Source of the DNA: an uncultured Clostridia bacterium
GTDB lineage: Bacteria; Bacillota; Clostridia; TANB77; CAG-508
Reading direction: 5' to 3'
DNA: 64,000 nt
Assembly: GCA_948934525.1 (NCBI GenBank)
Contig: CAQZSK010000003.1
Location: 62,001-126,000, forward strand
Both the position numbers and the translations under genes were made by a program. Every line of letters begins with the position of its first letter. Position 1 is the first letter of the stretch. This document shows positions 1-11,267 of the stretch, in pieces. The notes below the pieces were generated by a model that was given only the letters and a program-made list of their open reading frames with translations, ran no database searches and was not told the origin of the DNA.

Positions 1-3000
1 GCATTGTTGATAACTGGGTTTGGTATGTTTCTACCTTGTGCTGCTGCTGAAGATCCTGTATTGGTTCCATTTTGACCTAGTGTTCCATAATAGTTGTATC
101 CTGTTGTCCAAACAGTTCCATTTGCAATTTGAATACTAGCACCTGATGAGCTTGCTTGTACTCTTATTGCATTTGCAATTCCGTCCATTTGAACTGGTAG
201 AGATTTATTGGCATTATTTAAAATTCCCAATTCTCCATAAACATTTCTTCCTACTCCCCAAACAGTTCCGTCATTGAATAACATTAAAGAGAATTTGTAT
301 CCACTGTTAATATCAATAACATTGCTGATTGGATTTTGCCCATTGCTGTCTAACATTTTGCTAGCAAATACTCCCCTTGTGGTACTTCCATTACCTAATT
401 GTCCTACATCATTAAAGCCCCAAGTATATACTTCACCTGTTTTGCTTAATGCCATTACATGGTCTACACCTGCTGATATTTTAACAATGTTTGATAAATA
501 TTCTTTAGAGTTAATCTTTACTCTAACTGGTTTTGAACGGTTGATGGTAGTTCCATCACCACATTGTCCGTTACTGTTTAATCCTACTGTCCAAACAGTT
601 CCATCTGCTTTTAAGAAGACACTAAAAGTATCCCCTTGTGAGATATCTGGCATAGTAATTGCTTTTTCGTTGTTTTGGATAACATATACCACTGCTTGTG
701 CTTGGTATCCATGATCTAGGTCTTTTATGGTGATAGTAGTTTCTCCTAGTCCCACTGCTGTAACAGTTCCGTCGTTTGATACTTCTGCAATTTCTGGGTT
801 AGAAGATGCATAGCTTAAGTTTCCTAATTGGATATGTCCTGCAAAGGCATTTAAGTTTTGAGCAATGTGAACATCAAGTTTTAAGGTTTCCCCTTGTTTT
901 ACATAGCTTATTCTTTGGTTTACTTCCATAAAGTCTGGTCTTAATTCTTGAACAGTTGTAAAGTTTACATTCCTGTTGCTAAGCATTCTTTGTGTTGTTG
1001 CATTATGACCAACTCCTAAAATAGTTCCGTCTTCTCGTATCATATAGCAGGTTGATGCTGAAACACCTTTGTTCAATGTAACAACTTTATCTGTAAGAAG
1101 TTCTCCATACATTCTTTTTACTAATTGGGCATAATTATAGTTTGTAGTGTTATTTACACCTAATTGTCCTACATTGTTGTATCCCCAAGAATATGCTTTT
1201 CCATCCTTTGTGATTGCATAATCTGCCTCATGTGCTGTTCCGATTTCTACTACATTTGTTAGGAACGTAGCGCTGTCTATCTTGACTTGCATTGGTGTTG
1301 CTTTTGCATAGTTGCTATTATCAGAAGTAGAAGAGGCACCATATCCTAAGGTTCCATATCTATTTAATCCCCATGTCCAAATGGTTCCATCATTTTTTAG
1401 TGCTATGGTAGAATGCATACCACCTACAATTCTAGCTACATCATTGATTAATGCTTTTACTGGTAAGATTTTTCTTCTTCCACCTGCACTACTTCCTGTA
1501 TTTCTAGTTCCGTCACCTAATTGTCCATCATAGTTATATCCCCATGAATAAACTTCTCCTGTGTCTGTCAAAGCAAATGTAGTATTACGGTTTGTGGTAA
1601 CTTGGCAAATACCTTGTAAATATCCTAGTCCTGAACGGTCTTTTACTTGTACTGCATAGTTTCTATTGCTTGCTGTATTATCTCCTAGTTGTCCATAGTA
1701 GTTATATCCCCATGTCCAAACTGTTCCATCTTCTTTTAATGCTATTGTAAATTCAAATCCGCAAGATACTTGGATAATTCCTGTTAATGGATTACCATTT
1801 GCGTCTAATACATAAACTGGTATTTCACTATTGACATTGGTTTTGTTTCCTAATTGTCCATAATTGTTAAGTCCCCATGTTACTACTCTTCCGTCACGTT
1901 TTACTGCTGCATTAAAGTATTGTCCTGCTGATATACTGATAACATCTGTTAAATGATCTTTTCCGTTTGGGTCTAACACTGGAGTTTCTTGTAAATGTTT
2001 TGCTTTATCTCCAACTCCTCTTTCTCCATAGGTGTTGCCACCTGTTGACCAAACACTTCCATCTGTTTTTAGGATAATACCTGCATTACCAGTGGATACT
2101 TCTGCTTTTACTTTGTCTTGTGCATCTCTTGTTACTTTAACTATAGAGCTAGTTGTCCAGTCATGTTCTGGGTCATAAATTGTAATTCTTACTTCTCCTT
2201 GTTTTACTGCTGTGATAACTCCGTTTTCACTCACAGTTGCAATACTTGTGTTAGAAGAAGTAAATTGTAGTTTATTTGCTTTATCTGTTTGCCCTTCATA
2301 TACATTAAATCCTTGGTTAACAGATACATTTAAGGTATGTGTTCCACCTTGTGGAATAGTTACTATTTTGTCTGATACTTGTAGTTTGGCAATTCCCATT
2401 CTAGTGTATAACTTAGCTGTTTGGAATTCTTCATTACCTACTTGACCATTTGCACCTAAGCCTGATACCCATACTGTTCCGTCTTGTTTGATAACTGCTG
2501 TGTTATAGATATTTTTAGCAGCTGTTGGTATATTTGCGATTTGGTCAATGTATTTTTCACCTGTGTAGTCATATAATCCACTTGGTTTTAATAGGTCTGT
2601 TGTATTATCTTGTGATAATTGGTAATTAGAGTTTTCACCTGTTGCATATACTTCGTTATTTTCTGTTAAGAAGAAGATGCTTCTTTCTGAACTTCCAATT
2701 TGAGTAATGCCTGTAATTTGCTCATCTGCTTCTGCTGTTGGTTTATATGATAATACTGGTTGTGGATAATAGAAGTTTGATGCTTTTCCTGTACCTAATT
2801 GTCCGTCTGCTCCATATCCCCAACTATATACTTCTTTTGTATTGCTTAATGCTGCACTATGGTATCCTCCTGCTGTGACTTGTGTGATATTTTTTAGTAC
2901 ACCATTTAAGTCTTGGTTGATAACTTGTCTTGCAATTCCAATTCCTTGTGCTGTTGCTGTGCTGCTATCTTTGATGCTATTAATTCCCATTTCTCCATAA

Positions 3001-6000
3001 CGGTTTCTACCTACTGTCCATACAGTTTGGTCTCCTCTTAGCATAATAGTATGGTATCCACCATTAACAACTTGTACCACATTTTGCATTTCTTCCATTT
3101 TGCCTAATACCATAGTAGTAGTGGTAGTTCCATTTCCTAACTGACTATAGGTTCCGTTTCCTACTGTATATAGTTCACCATTTGATTTTAAAATGGTACT
3201 AAAGCAATCCCCTGCTGCAATGTCAATAACATCTGTTACTGGATTTTCTCCTTCTTCGTCTAGCATATAGGTTGCAGTAAATTGATTTGTTTTGGAGTTA
3301 ATACCTAGTTGTCCATTACTATTGAGTCCCCATCCATATACTTTTCCGTCTTTTGTTAAGGCAAGTGTGTATTCTAATCCTGATACAATTTTGACAATGT
3401 TATTTAGGTTTGCACCTTTGTCTGTTTTAACTGGTGTTAGTTTTCCTATATTAGCAACTGTGCTGTCTATACCACATTGTCCTACATTGTTTTGACCTGA
3501 TGCCCAAACAGTTCCATCTGCTTTTAGGACTATTGTGAATTTTTGTCCTTGTGAAACTTGTGGTATGGTTATGGTGTTTGCTGTGTTTCTTGTAACATAT
3601 ACAATCGCTGTTGCGATATAACCATATTTATCGTCTTTTGCTGTTATAGTAGTTTGTCCTTCTGAAATAGCTGTTATATTTCCATTTTGGTCTACTGTTG
3701 CAATTTGCTCATTAGAACTCTTCCAGGTGATATTTCCTGTTACTGGTGTTCTAGCGTAAATATTAAAGTTTTCTACTACATTAAGAACTAGTTTTTTGCT
3801 TTCTCCTATTTTAATTCTATTTATTCTTTGTGTGATTTCTAAATAAGAGGTTTGCATTGGTTTTGCACATTTGATTACATCTGTGTTTTTACCAAATAAT
3901 TGATAACTTGAGTTTTTACCTAGTCCCAAAATACTTCCATCTTCTCTTGTTAAGAAGGCTACTGATGTATCTGTACTGCTATCTGGTCTAGCAATAGATG
4001 TGCTGATTTTTACGATTTTGTCTGTTAAAGCTTCACCATATTTTGCTTTTACTTGTGTGAAGTAGCTTCTGTTGGTGGTTGTGTTGTCTCCAATTTGTCC
4101 TTGTCCATTTTGTCCTACTGCATATACTTTGTAATTACTATCTAAAATGTAGTGTGTTCCACCTGCTGCTCCTAAATCAATGACATCTGTTACAACTGTA
4201 TTCGCATCTAATTTTGCTTTGATTGGAGTAGATCTATTCGTCGTAGTTCCATCTGATAATTGTCCATAGCCATTCCAGCCCCAACTCCAAAGTTGTCCAT
4301 CTTTATCAATTGCCATTGTTGCATAAGCAGATGTCGCTAATTTATCAATGTTTGACAATTTGCTTAGTTTTGGTAAGTTGATTTGGTCTGTTGTTCCATT
4401 TCCTAATTCTCCATCTACATTATATCCCCAAGTCCAAACATTTCCATCTTCTGCTAATGCCATTGACCAACGCATACCACATTGTACATCGATAATTCCT
4501 TTTAAGGTTCCTTTTCCTGTTTGGTCTTTTACTTTGGCTGGAACCACTGTAGTAGAGGTTCCTCCATTTCCTAGTTGTCCATAGGCATTCCAGCCCCATG
4601 CATATACTTCACCATCTTTGGTTAAAGCTAAGCTAAAGTCATTTCCTTTTGCAATTTTTGTAATGTTTTGAATTTTATCTCCATTAGCGTCTACCACATA
4701 AACTGGGATACTTCTGTCAGTATTAGTTCCATCTCCTAGGTTATAGCTTCCATTATTTCCCCAAGCTACCATTGTTCCATCTTCTAATAGAGCCATTGCA
4801 CTATCATAACCTACTGCAATGTCTTTTACTCCTGTTAGTTGGTCTTTTCCGTTTGGTGCTAGTACTGGTACTTCATTAATTTGGTTTGTAGTTGCTCCAT
4901 TACCTAATCTTCCTGATGTTCCAACTCCCCATGCCCAAACACTTCCATCTTCTTTTAAGGCTACTGAGAAGTTAATTCCTGAACTAACTTTGCTTTCTGT
5001 ATATCCATAGCTGTGTAATACAGTGACTGGTACATATTTTTCTAAATCATTGGTTTTGTCTGTTATTTTAATTCTAGTTGTTCCTAATCTTTTTCCTGTT
5101 ACTTTTCCTGTATTGCTTACAGTAACAACCTCAGGGTTTGTTGCTTCATAAGTAAGGTTTGTTCCTACTTCTTTTGTGTTGTCATAAACATTAAATCCTA
5201 ATTCTAGGCTTAGTGCAATTTGTTCTTCTCCATTTACTGTCAATTTCATTTGAGTGTTTGCTACTTTTAGTTCTGCATTTCCTACAATGACTGGTAATTG
5301 ACTTGCTATATATGTTCCATTTCCTAATTGTCCATTTGTATTATCCCCTGCTGTGTATAGTGTTCCATCTTTTGTGATATAGCTACTGTTGATAGTATTT
5401 CCTGCACCTTTTCCAATTGTTGTTACATTTTGTAGTGTGTTTTCTCCTTGATAATCTAGTACTTTTGTAAATGTGTTGATTGGTGATGTTTTGTTTCCTA
5501 ATCCTAATTGTCCTGAAGTGTTTAGTCCTGTGCTATATACTTCTCCATTTTTGCTTACTGCAAAAGAGGTAGCTCCTCCACAACTGATACTTGCGATATT
5601 TTCAAGATCAACTAATTCTCCTTTTTCGTTTTTGGTTTGTGCTACTACTAGTACATTACTTGCTGTGGCATTTCCTGTGGCAAGTTGTCCTGAAGTGTTT
5701 AGTCCTACTGTATATACTTTTCCATCTTCTTTTAGGAAAATGGTATGGTTTGCGCCTGCTGTTATATCATAAATTTCTCTTTGAATAGCTCCTTCTGCGT
5801 TGCTTCCCATTTCTAGTGGAGTATATCTAGTTGTAGCATCTCCCATTGCTAGCCAACCATTTGTGTTTAGTCCTGTTCCTTGTGCTGTTCCATCTCCGCG
5901 AAGTAAAACAGTGTATTCTGCTCCTCCTGCTGCTTTTACCACATTATATGTGTCCCATACTCTAACTGGAATTAATTTATTAGCTGTAGCATAATTTCCT

Positions 6001-9000
6001 AATTGGTAGTTTCCACCTTTTCCCCAAGTATAGACATTTCCTTGGTTGTCAATTGCAATACTATGTAACCCACCTGCTGCTACATCTATGATGTTTTGTA
6101 AATAGTTTTCTCCTGTTTCGTCCAATACTTTTTGAGCATAAGTTTGTTTTGCAGTAGAGTTAATACCTAGTTGTCCATTTCCATTTAGTCCCCAAGCATA
6201 TACATAACCGTCTTTGGTAACTGCTAATACATGTGAATTTCCTGCTGCAATTCTAACAACATTGGTTAAGTTCGTATTCTCATCAATTTTGACTGGTTCT
6301 AAGTTCTCTCTATTTGTAGTAGTTCCATCTCCTAATGCCCCATTGTTATTTAGTCCTGTTGTCCAAACTGTTCCATCTGCTTTTAAGGCTACTGTAAATC
6401 CTGTTCCTTGTACTACCATTGGTGCTGTGATTGCTTCTGCTTTGTTGGCTGTTACATAGATAGTAGCTTGTGCTCTGTATCCATGTTTATCGTCTTTTGC
6501 AATAATGGTTGCTTGTCCTAATTCTTTTGCTGTGATATTTCCATTTTGGTCAATGCTAACTACATTTTCGTTCATAGATTTCCATGTTATGTTACCAAGT
6601 TCTGGTGCTTTTGCGAATACATTTAGGTTTTCTACACCTCTTACTTCTAATTTTTTAGTAGTTCCTTGTTTTACGTACTCTATTCTGTTTGCAAATTCCA
6701 TGTAGCTTGCTAAAACATCTTCTACATAAGTTCTTGCGTCACTGTATAACCCACCATCTAGAATTTGTCCATTGACAACTTTACCATTTGCTAAAATACT
6801 GCCATCTTCTTTGATCATGTAATTGGTATATCCAGATGAAGACTCATTTAGTTTGACAACTGTTTTTTCTACTTCGTCTTTATACCTTCTAAGGTTTTTG
6901 GTTGCATAAGCTTTATTAGTTGTTGTACTGTCTCCTAGTTCTCCTGTTGTATTTAAGCCCCAACCATATACGATTCCATCTTGTGTTAAGGCAAATCTAG
7001 ATTCCATTGTTCCACCAATATCTACTACATTTTCTAGATAAGTATTGGCATCTATTTTTACTTGAATTTGTGTTGTTTTTAAGTAGTTGGCATTGCTACT
7101 GCTAGTGCTTAGAGTTCCATATCCTAAGGTTCCATATCTGTTAATACCCCAGCACCAAACTGTTCCGTCTGCTTTTAATACAGCAACTCCTGCATTTCCT
7201 GCTACTATTTTCTTGACGTCTGTTACACCTGTTGCTTGTACTGGTAATTTTTTAGTTGTTTTTGCTCCATTTCCTAATTGTCCTAAAGTTCCTGCTCCCC
7301 AACTCCAAACTGTTCCATCTTTTGCTAATGCTGCTACAAAGGCTTGTCCTACACTAATTTGTTTGATGTCTTTTAAGTAGTCTGTTCCTGTAGCATCTAA
7401 TACTTGTACTGCATAAGCACAAGTTGCTAGGGTAGAGTTGTTTCCAATTTGTCCATAGTCATTTCTTCCCCATGCCCAAACTGTTCCATCTGCTTTAACT
7501 GCTGCTGCATGATCTCTTGCTGCTGATATATCTACTACACCTGTTAATTGGTTTGCATACATGTCTACAACATAGATTGGTCTTTCTGCTGTTCCATTTG
7601 TGTTTCCTAATTGGCCATAGGTATTTTCTCCCCATGCTACAACAGTTCCATTTCTTTTTAGTGCTACTGTAAAGTTGTTTCCTGCTGCTATGTCTACTAT
7701 ATCTGTTAAATATCCTGTTCCTTCTGGGTTTAATACTTGTGTTGCTTGTGTAGCTTGTTTGGCGAAGATTTCTCCATTTCCTAGTTGTCCTATATTATTA
7801 CCACCCCATGCCCAAACTGTTCCATCTTGTTTTAGTAATACTGTATGGCTGGTTCCTGCTACTATTTTATGAATATCACTAAAATCTCTTTTTCCTACTG
7901 TGACATAAGCTGTTGTTTCTAATTCATTTGTAGTGTCTGTTATGACAATTCCTGTAGTTCCTTCTTTCATTCCAATGACAGTTCCATCAGTAGATACTGT
8001 GGCAATTTCTTCGTCTAGTGATTGATAGGTTAGTTCTCCTATTTGTAGTGTTTTTTCATAGTCTACATTTAGGTTAAATGCTGGTTTTATGTTAACGTTT
8101 AACTTGATAGTGTCGTTGACATAAGTTTCATAAATGTTACCTGTATCTAAAATTGCTCCTTGTATTCTTGTCATTTTATTACTACTAGCTAATGTCCAAT
8201 TTCCATGTTGTCCACTAGTTCCAAGTCCTGTTACGCCAACACTTCCGTCTGTAAAAGCAAAGCCAAAGGTGGTATTTTTTGAACTAGAAATAGTAGCTAC
8301 ACCTGTTAATGGTTCACCATTTTCGTCTTTTGCTGGTGTGAATATTTTAACTGTAGTGGCATTTCCAATAGATAATTGCCCTGTAGTGTTTAGTCCTACT
8401 GCATATACATTTCCTTGTGTGTCTAATACATAGGTAGCTGATGGTCCTGTTGCTATATCTTTGATGTTTTGCATAATATCTGTGTTTCCAACGTTTTTAA
8501 GTGGAATGGCATGTTTATAGTTTGTGGTATTGTTCATACCAATTTGTCCATAATTGTCGTAACCCCATATCCATGCAGTTTTGTCCTCTTTTAATGCTAT
8601 CGTGTGGTGGCTACCTGTGACAATTCTAACAACTCCTGTTAGTTTTCCATCTAGTGTTTCATTAATAGCATATACTAACTCTCCTTTGGTAGCTGCTGTG
8701 TTATCTCCTAATTGTCCTGAAGTTCCAAGTCCTACTGCTTGTACAGTTCCGTCCGCTTTTAGAACTGTACTTGTGTCTGAACCACCTTGTACTTGAATAA
8801 TGTTATAGCTGTCATGCATTTTGATAGGTATAGCTCTATTGGCAGTATTATTAACCCCTAGTGAATGGTTGGTTCCAACTCCCCAACCTACAACTGTTCC
8901 ATCTTGTTTTAATGCTAAACAATAGTCTATTCCTGCTGCTACATCTATGATGTTTTGTAAATAATCTTCTCCTGTTTCGTCTACAACTTGTGTGGCATAA

Positions 9001-11045
9001 TATCTTGTAGCATTTGCACCATCTCCTAGTTGTCCTGAGGTTCCAAGCCCCCAAGTCCAAACAGTTCCGTCTTTTCTAAGTGCTATTACATGTTCTGTTC
9101 CAATTTCTACTTTTCTAACATCTGTTAAATATTCATCTGTTCCAATTTTTACTTGTACTGGTTTATTGATAATTTTGGTATAACCATTTCCTAACATTCC
9201 ATTTGCACCATCTCCTGATGTCCAAACGGTTCCATCTTCTTTTAGATAAACGGTTGCTAAGGTTCCACTAGCTACTTGTGGAAGGGCTGTAGCACCTTTT
9301 GCTACTATATTGATCATACTTTGTGTTGTATATCCATTTGTGGTGTCTTCTGCAATAATGGTTACATATCCTTTTGCTTTTGCTGTTATGGTTCCATTGG
9401 CACTAACTGTGGCAATGTCTTCATTTGAACTTCTAAAAGTTACATTTCCTGGTACTACTTTTCTGTTTAGTAGGTTAAGTCCGTTATAGTAGCCTACTTG
9501 TAAGTCTAAAGTGTTTCCTACTTCTAGGTAAGATTGATTGTTGCTTAGTTTGAAATAGCTTTCATCTAGTCTAGTAGCAGTATTTGTGGCAGTTACTCTG
9601 TCACTTAACATTTGGTAAGAAGTAGATAGTCCACTTCCATAAATGTCACCTTTTTCGTCTATGATGTAATGGGCATTTGTGTTTTGTCCTGTTGATAACA
9701 TTTTAGTTCCTGTGATGTATTCTCCTGCTTGTTTCTTGGTTTGTGTTGCTATTAGTTTATTAGCTGCTGTTCCATCCCCTATTTGTCCTGAGGTATTTAG
9801 TCCCCAACCAAAGGCTTCTCCTGTTTTGGTAATAGCATAGCTGGTTTCTAAATTAGCACTAATTTCTGTAATATCTTCTAGTGGTGTTCCTGCTGCTTTT
9901 AATACTTGTACTGGATATATTCTCTTGTATGCGGCATTACTACTGGAGGTACTTGCTGTATTAATTCCTAATTGTCCATATCGATTTAGTCCCCATGCCC
10001 ATACTGTTCCGTCATTTTTTAAAGCAAGTGTGTGTAATCCTCCTGCATCTATTTTTTCTACGTCTTCTAAACCTTGTACTTGTGTTGGTATCATAACATT
10101 TACTGCTGCGTTGTTTCCAATTTGTCCTGAGGTTCCAATTCCTGTGCAATATACTTTTCCATCATTGGTTAAAATTACTGAAAAATCATTTCCTGCTGAT
10201 ACTTGTTTTACATTGTCTAGGTTTACTGTTTCAGTTGTTATGTTTCCTTCTTCATCTGTTACTTCTACTTCTTTTTGCATTTTAACTGCATATGCTTTTT
10301 TGTAATTTGGATTGCTAGATGTAGTTGATATTACATTTAATCCTAGTTGTCCTACATGGTTTAGTCCCCATGCCCATACATTTCCATTATTGTCAATGGC
10401 TAAGGCATGTCTTTCACCTGCTGCGATTTGCTTGATATTTTCTAGTGGTACATCTTGTGTTGTTTCGTTACCTTCTTCGTCTGTTATGTCTACTTGTGTG
10501 AGTACATATTCTGGTGTTCCTGAATTTCCTGTGGCACCTCTACCAAGTTGTGCATAGTTATTTCTTCCCCATGCTATTACTTTTCCGTCTTTGGTTAAGG
10601 CATATACTTCATTAGATCCTACTGCAATTTGTTTAATATTTTCTAGATGCCCTTCTCCACCTACACCAATTACTTGTGTTAGTTCATAGGTTGCGGCATT
10701 TAGGATTTCTCCATTTCCTAATTGACCACAGTTGTTATTACCCCATGTCCATACAGTTCCATCTGCTTTTAGCACAGCTGTAAAGTTATTTCCTGCTGCT
10801 ACACCAATATTTTCTTTTGCTTCATCTGTGAGGGTTGGCAAATGAGCGGTAGTGTCTTGACTATCGCTTAAAAGTTGGTATGCATTATTTTCTCTTTGCA
10901 TTCCAAGTTTAGATAAATTTTCTGTTAGAGTTTTAAAGTCTGTTAGCTGTGTTGCTAATACCACACTGGTAGTCGCTACTGCTCCCACAAGGAGTGTTAA
11001 TAGTTTTTTGTTTCGTCTTTTCCTTAGTTTTTTGCTTAGTTTCAT
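1..11045 (-). CDS. Giant RCC1-repeat / Big_2 surface protein (3' end outside window)
   Basis: An uninterrupted frame of 3681 codons starts at ATG 11045-11043 behind GTGAGGG and runs off the left edge. Residues 1-32 are a basic stretch plus hydrophobic helix, a signal peptide. The rest is a strict array of RCC1 units (WxWGxNxxGQLGxG type). Seven units form one propeller, followed by one Big_2 Ig-like domain (SSNEDIATVSANGTITA type). Big_2 domains lie near 9540-9300, 8130-7900, 6700-6440, 5260-5040, 3850-3580, 2370-2100 and 960-700. There are seven complete seven-bladed propellers plus four blades of an eighth, 53 units in all. Odd and even propellers differ: the seventh blade is degenerate in numbers 1, 3, 5 and 7. 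The likely role is cell-surface adhesion or carbohydrate/protein binding; this is inference. No in-frame CGG codon occurs. Confidence 0.93.
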   Translation of the reverse strand, partial: MKLSKKLRKRRNKKLLTLLVGAVATTSVVLATQLTDFKTLTENLSKLGMQRENNAYQLLSDSQDTTAHLPTLTDEAKENIGVAAGNNFTAVLKADGTVWTWGNNNCGQLGNGEILNAATYELTQVIGVGGEGHLENIKQIAVGSNEVYALTKDGKVIAWGRNNYAQLGRGATGNSGTPEYVLTQVDITDEEGNETTQDVPLENIKQIAAGERHALAIDNNGNVWAWGLNHVGQLGLNVISTTSSNPNYKKAYAVKMQKEVEVTDEEGNITTETVNLDNVKQVSAGNDFSVILTNDGKVYCTGIGTSGQIGNNAAVNVMIPTQVQGLEDVEKIDAGGLHTLALKNDGTVWAWGLNRYGQLGINTASTSSSNAAYKRIYPVQVLKAAGTPLEDITEISANLETSYAITKTGEAFGWGLNTSGQIGDGTAANKLIATQTKKQAGEYITGTKMLSTGQNTNAHYIIDEKGDIYGSGLSTSYQMLSDRVTATNTATRLDESYFKLSNNQSYLEVGNTLDLQVGYYNGLNLLNRKVVPGNVTFRSSNEDIATVSANGTITAKAKGYVTIIAEDTTNGYTTQSMINIVAKGATALPQVASGTLATVYLKEDGTVWTSGDGANGMLGNGYTKIINKPVQVKIGTDEYLTDVRKVEIGTEHVIALRKDGTVWTWGLGTSGQLGDGANATRYYATQVVDETGEDYLQNIIDVAAGIDYCLALKQDGTVVGWGVGTNHSLGVNNTANRAIPIKMHDSYNIIQVQGGSDTSTVLKADGTVQAVGLGTSGQLGDNTAATKGELVYAINETLDGKLTGVVRIVTGSHHTIALKEDKTAWIWGYDNYGQIGMNNTTNYKHAIPLKNVGNTDIMQNIKDIATGPSATYVLDTQGNVYAVGLNTTGQLSIGNATTVKIFTPAKDENGEPLTGVATISSSKNTTFGFAFTDGSVGVTGLGTSGQHGNWTLASSNKMTRIQGAILDTGNIYETYVNDTIKLNVNIKPAFNLNVDYEKTLQIGELTYQSLDEEIATVSTDGTVIGMKEGTTGIVITDTTNELETTAYVTVGKRDFSDIHKIVAGTSHTVLLKQDGTVWAWGGNNIGQLGNGEIFAKQATQATQVLNPEGTGYLTDIVDIAAGNNFTVALKRNGTVVAWGENTYGQLGNTNGTAERPIYVVDMYANQLTGVVDISAARDHAAAVKADGTVWAWGRNDYGQIGNNSTLATCAYAVQVLDATGTDYLKDIKQISVGQAFVAALAKDGTVWSWGAGTLGQLGNGAKTTKKLPVQATGVTDVKKIVAGNAGVAVLKADGTVWCWGINRYGTLGYGTLSTSSSNANYLKTTQIQVKIDANTYLENVVDIGGTMESRFALTQDGIVYGWGLNTTGELGDSTTTNKAYATKNLRRYKDEVEKTVVKLNESSSGYTNYMIKEDGSILANGKVVNGQILDGGLYSDARTYVEDVLASYMEFANRIEYVKQGTTKKLEVRGVENLNVFAKAPELGNITWKSMNENVVSIDQNGNITAKELGQATIIAKDDKHGYRAQATIYVTANKAEAITAPMVVQGTGFTVALKADGTVWTTGLNNNGALGDGTTTNRENLEPVKIDENTNLTNVVRIAAGNSHVLAVTKDGYVYAWGLNGNGQLGINSTAKQTYAQKVLDETGENYLQNIIDVAAGGLHSIAIDNQGNVYTWGKGGNYQLGNYATANKLIPVRVWDTYNVVKAAGGAEYTVLLRGDGTAQGTGLNTNGWLAMGDATTRYTPLEMGSNAEGAIQREIYDITAGANHTIFLKEDGKVYTVGLNTSGQLATGNATASNVLVVAQTKNEKGELVDLENIASISCGGATSFAVSKNGEVYSTGLNTSGQLGLGNKTSPINTFTKVLDYQGENTLQNVTTIGKGAGNTINSSYITKDGTLYTAGDNTNGQLGNGTYIASQLPVIVGNAELKVANTQMKLTVNGEEQIALSLELGFNVYDNTKEVGTNLTYEATNPEVVTVSNTGKVTGKRLGTTRIKITDKTNDLEKYVPVTVLHSYGYTESKVSSGINFSVALKEDGSVWAWGVGTSGRLGNGATTNQINEVPVLAPNGKDQLTGVKDIAVGYDSAMALLEDGTMVAWGNNGSYNLGDGTNTDRSIPVYVVDANGDKIQNITKIAKGNDFSLALTKDGEVYAWGWNAYGQLGNGGTSTTVVPAKVKDQTGKGTLKGIIDVQCGMRWSMALAEDGNVWTWGYNVDGELGNGTTDQINLPKLSKLSNIDKLATSAYATMAIDKDGQLWSWGWNGYGQLSDGTTTNRSTPIKAKLDANTVVTDVIDLGAAGGTHYILDSNYKVYAVGQNGQGQIGDNTTTNRSYFTQVKAKYGEALTDKIVKISTSIARPDSSTDTSVAFLTREDGSILGLGKNSSYQLFGKNTDVIKCAKPMQTSYLEITQRINRIKIGESKKLVLNVVENFNIYARTPVTGNITWKSSNEQIATVDQNGNITAISEGQTTITAKDDKYGYIATAIVYVTRNTANTITIPQVSQGQKFTIVLKADGTVWASGQNNVGQCGIDSTVANIGKLTPVKTDKGANLNNIVKIVSGLEYTLALTKDGKVYGWGLNSNGQLGINSKTNQFTATYMLDEEGENPVTDVIDIAAGDCFSTILKSNGELYTVGNGTYSQLGNGTTTTTMVLGKMEEMQNVVQVVNGGYHTIMLRGDQTVWTVGRNRYGEMGINSIKDSSTATAQGIGIARQVINQDLNGVLKNITQVTAGGYHSAALSNTKEVYSWGYGADGQLGTGKASNFYYPQPVLSYKPTAEADEQITGITQIGSSERSIFFLTENNEVYATGENSNYQLSQDNTTDLLKPSGLYDYTGEKYIDQIANIPTAAKNIYNTAVIKQDGTVWVSGLGANGQVGNEEFQTAKLYTRMGIAKLQVSDKIVTIPQGGTHTLNVSVNQGFNVYEGQTDKANKLQFTSSNTSIATVSENGVITAVKQGEVRITIYDPEHDWTTSSIVKVTRDAQDKVKAEVSTGNAGIILKTDGSVWSTGGNTYGERGVGDKAKHLQETPVLDPNGKDHLTDVISISAGQYFNAAVKRDGRVVTWGLNNYGQLGNKTNVNSEIPVYVLDANGNPLTGIIQVSCGFEFTIALKEDGTVWTWGYNYYGQLGDNTASNRNYAVQVKDRSGLGYLQGICQVTTNRNTTFALTDTGEVYSWGYNYDGQLGDGTRNTGSSAGGRRKILPVKALINDVARIVGGMHSTIALKNDGTIWTWGLNRYGTLGYGASSTSDNSNYAKATPMQVKIDSATFLTNVVEIGTAHEADYAITKDGKAYSWGYNNVGQLGVNNTTNYNYAQLVKRMYGELLTDKVVTLNKGVSASTCYMIREDGTILGVGHNATTQRMLSNRNVNFTTVQELRPDFMEVNQRISYVKQGETLKLDVHIAQNLNAFAGHIQLGNLSYASSNPEIAEVSNDGTVTAVGLGETTITIKDLDHGYQAQAVVYVIQNNEKAITMPDISQGDTFSVFLKADGTVWTVGLNSNGQCGDGTTINRSKPVRVKINSKEYLSNIVKISAGVDHVMALSKTGEVYTWGFNDVGQLGNGSTTRGVFASKMLDSNGQNPISNVIDINSGYKFSLMLFNDGTVWGVGRNVYGELGILNNANKSLPVQMDGIANAIRVQASSSGASIQIANGTVWTTGYNYYGTLGQNGTNTGSSAAAQGRNIPNPVINN

Positions 11046-11086
11046 TTGTTTTTCCCTCACTTTTTTCTAGAAGCAATTTATGCAAA

Positions 11087-11130
11087 TGTTACAAGTCCTT
11101 GAAGCTTTGTTTTAGGAACTGTTCATTTGT
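11087..11130. repeat. Diverged copy of an intergenic hairpin repeat
   Basis: The segment begins GTTACAAGTCCTTGAAGC and contains TTTTAGGAACTGTTC, an imperfect inverted repeat. It resembles the better copies at 11418-11457 and 13490-13531. It lies in the 5' leader of the RCC1 gene. Confidence 0.45.
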
Positions 11131-11187
11131 GCTTTTGCTTTAGTCTCTTTTTAGGTTTTGTTAGTTCGCCTAAATAATTAATATATT

Positions 11188-11218
11188 ATTATATATGCTT
11201 TTTATCTTATTTTTTCAA
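11188..11218 (-). promoter_or_regulatory. Candidate promoter of the RCC1 surface gene
   Basis: On the minus strand TTGAAA (11218-11213) is followed, 17-19 bases on, by an overlapping TATATA/TATAAT (11195-11188). It lies about 140 bases upstream of the ATG at 11045. The -10 is good and the spacing is a little long for the TATAAT reading. Confidence 0.45.
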
Positions 11219-11267
11219 TACTACTAAATTCTATATTACATATAAATATAAGTAGATAAATATACGG

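Noticed and set aside
274..10557. Many plus-strand open frames of 60-130 codons
   Set aside because: All lie in one frame antisense to the RCC1 gene, have repeated PSxxNCP-like translations of its repeats and lack ribosome sites. They are shadows.
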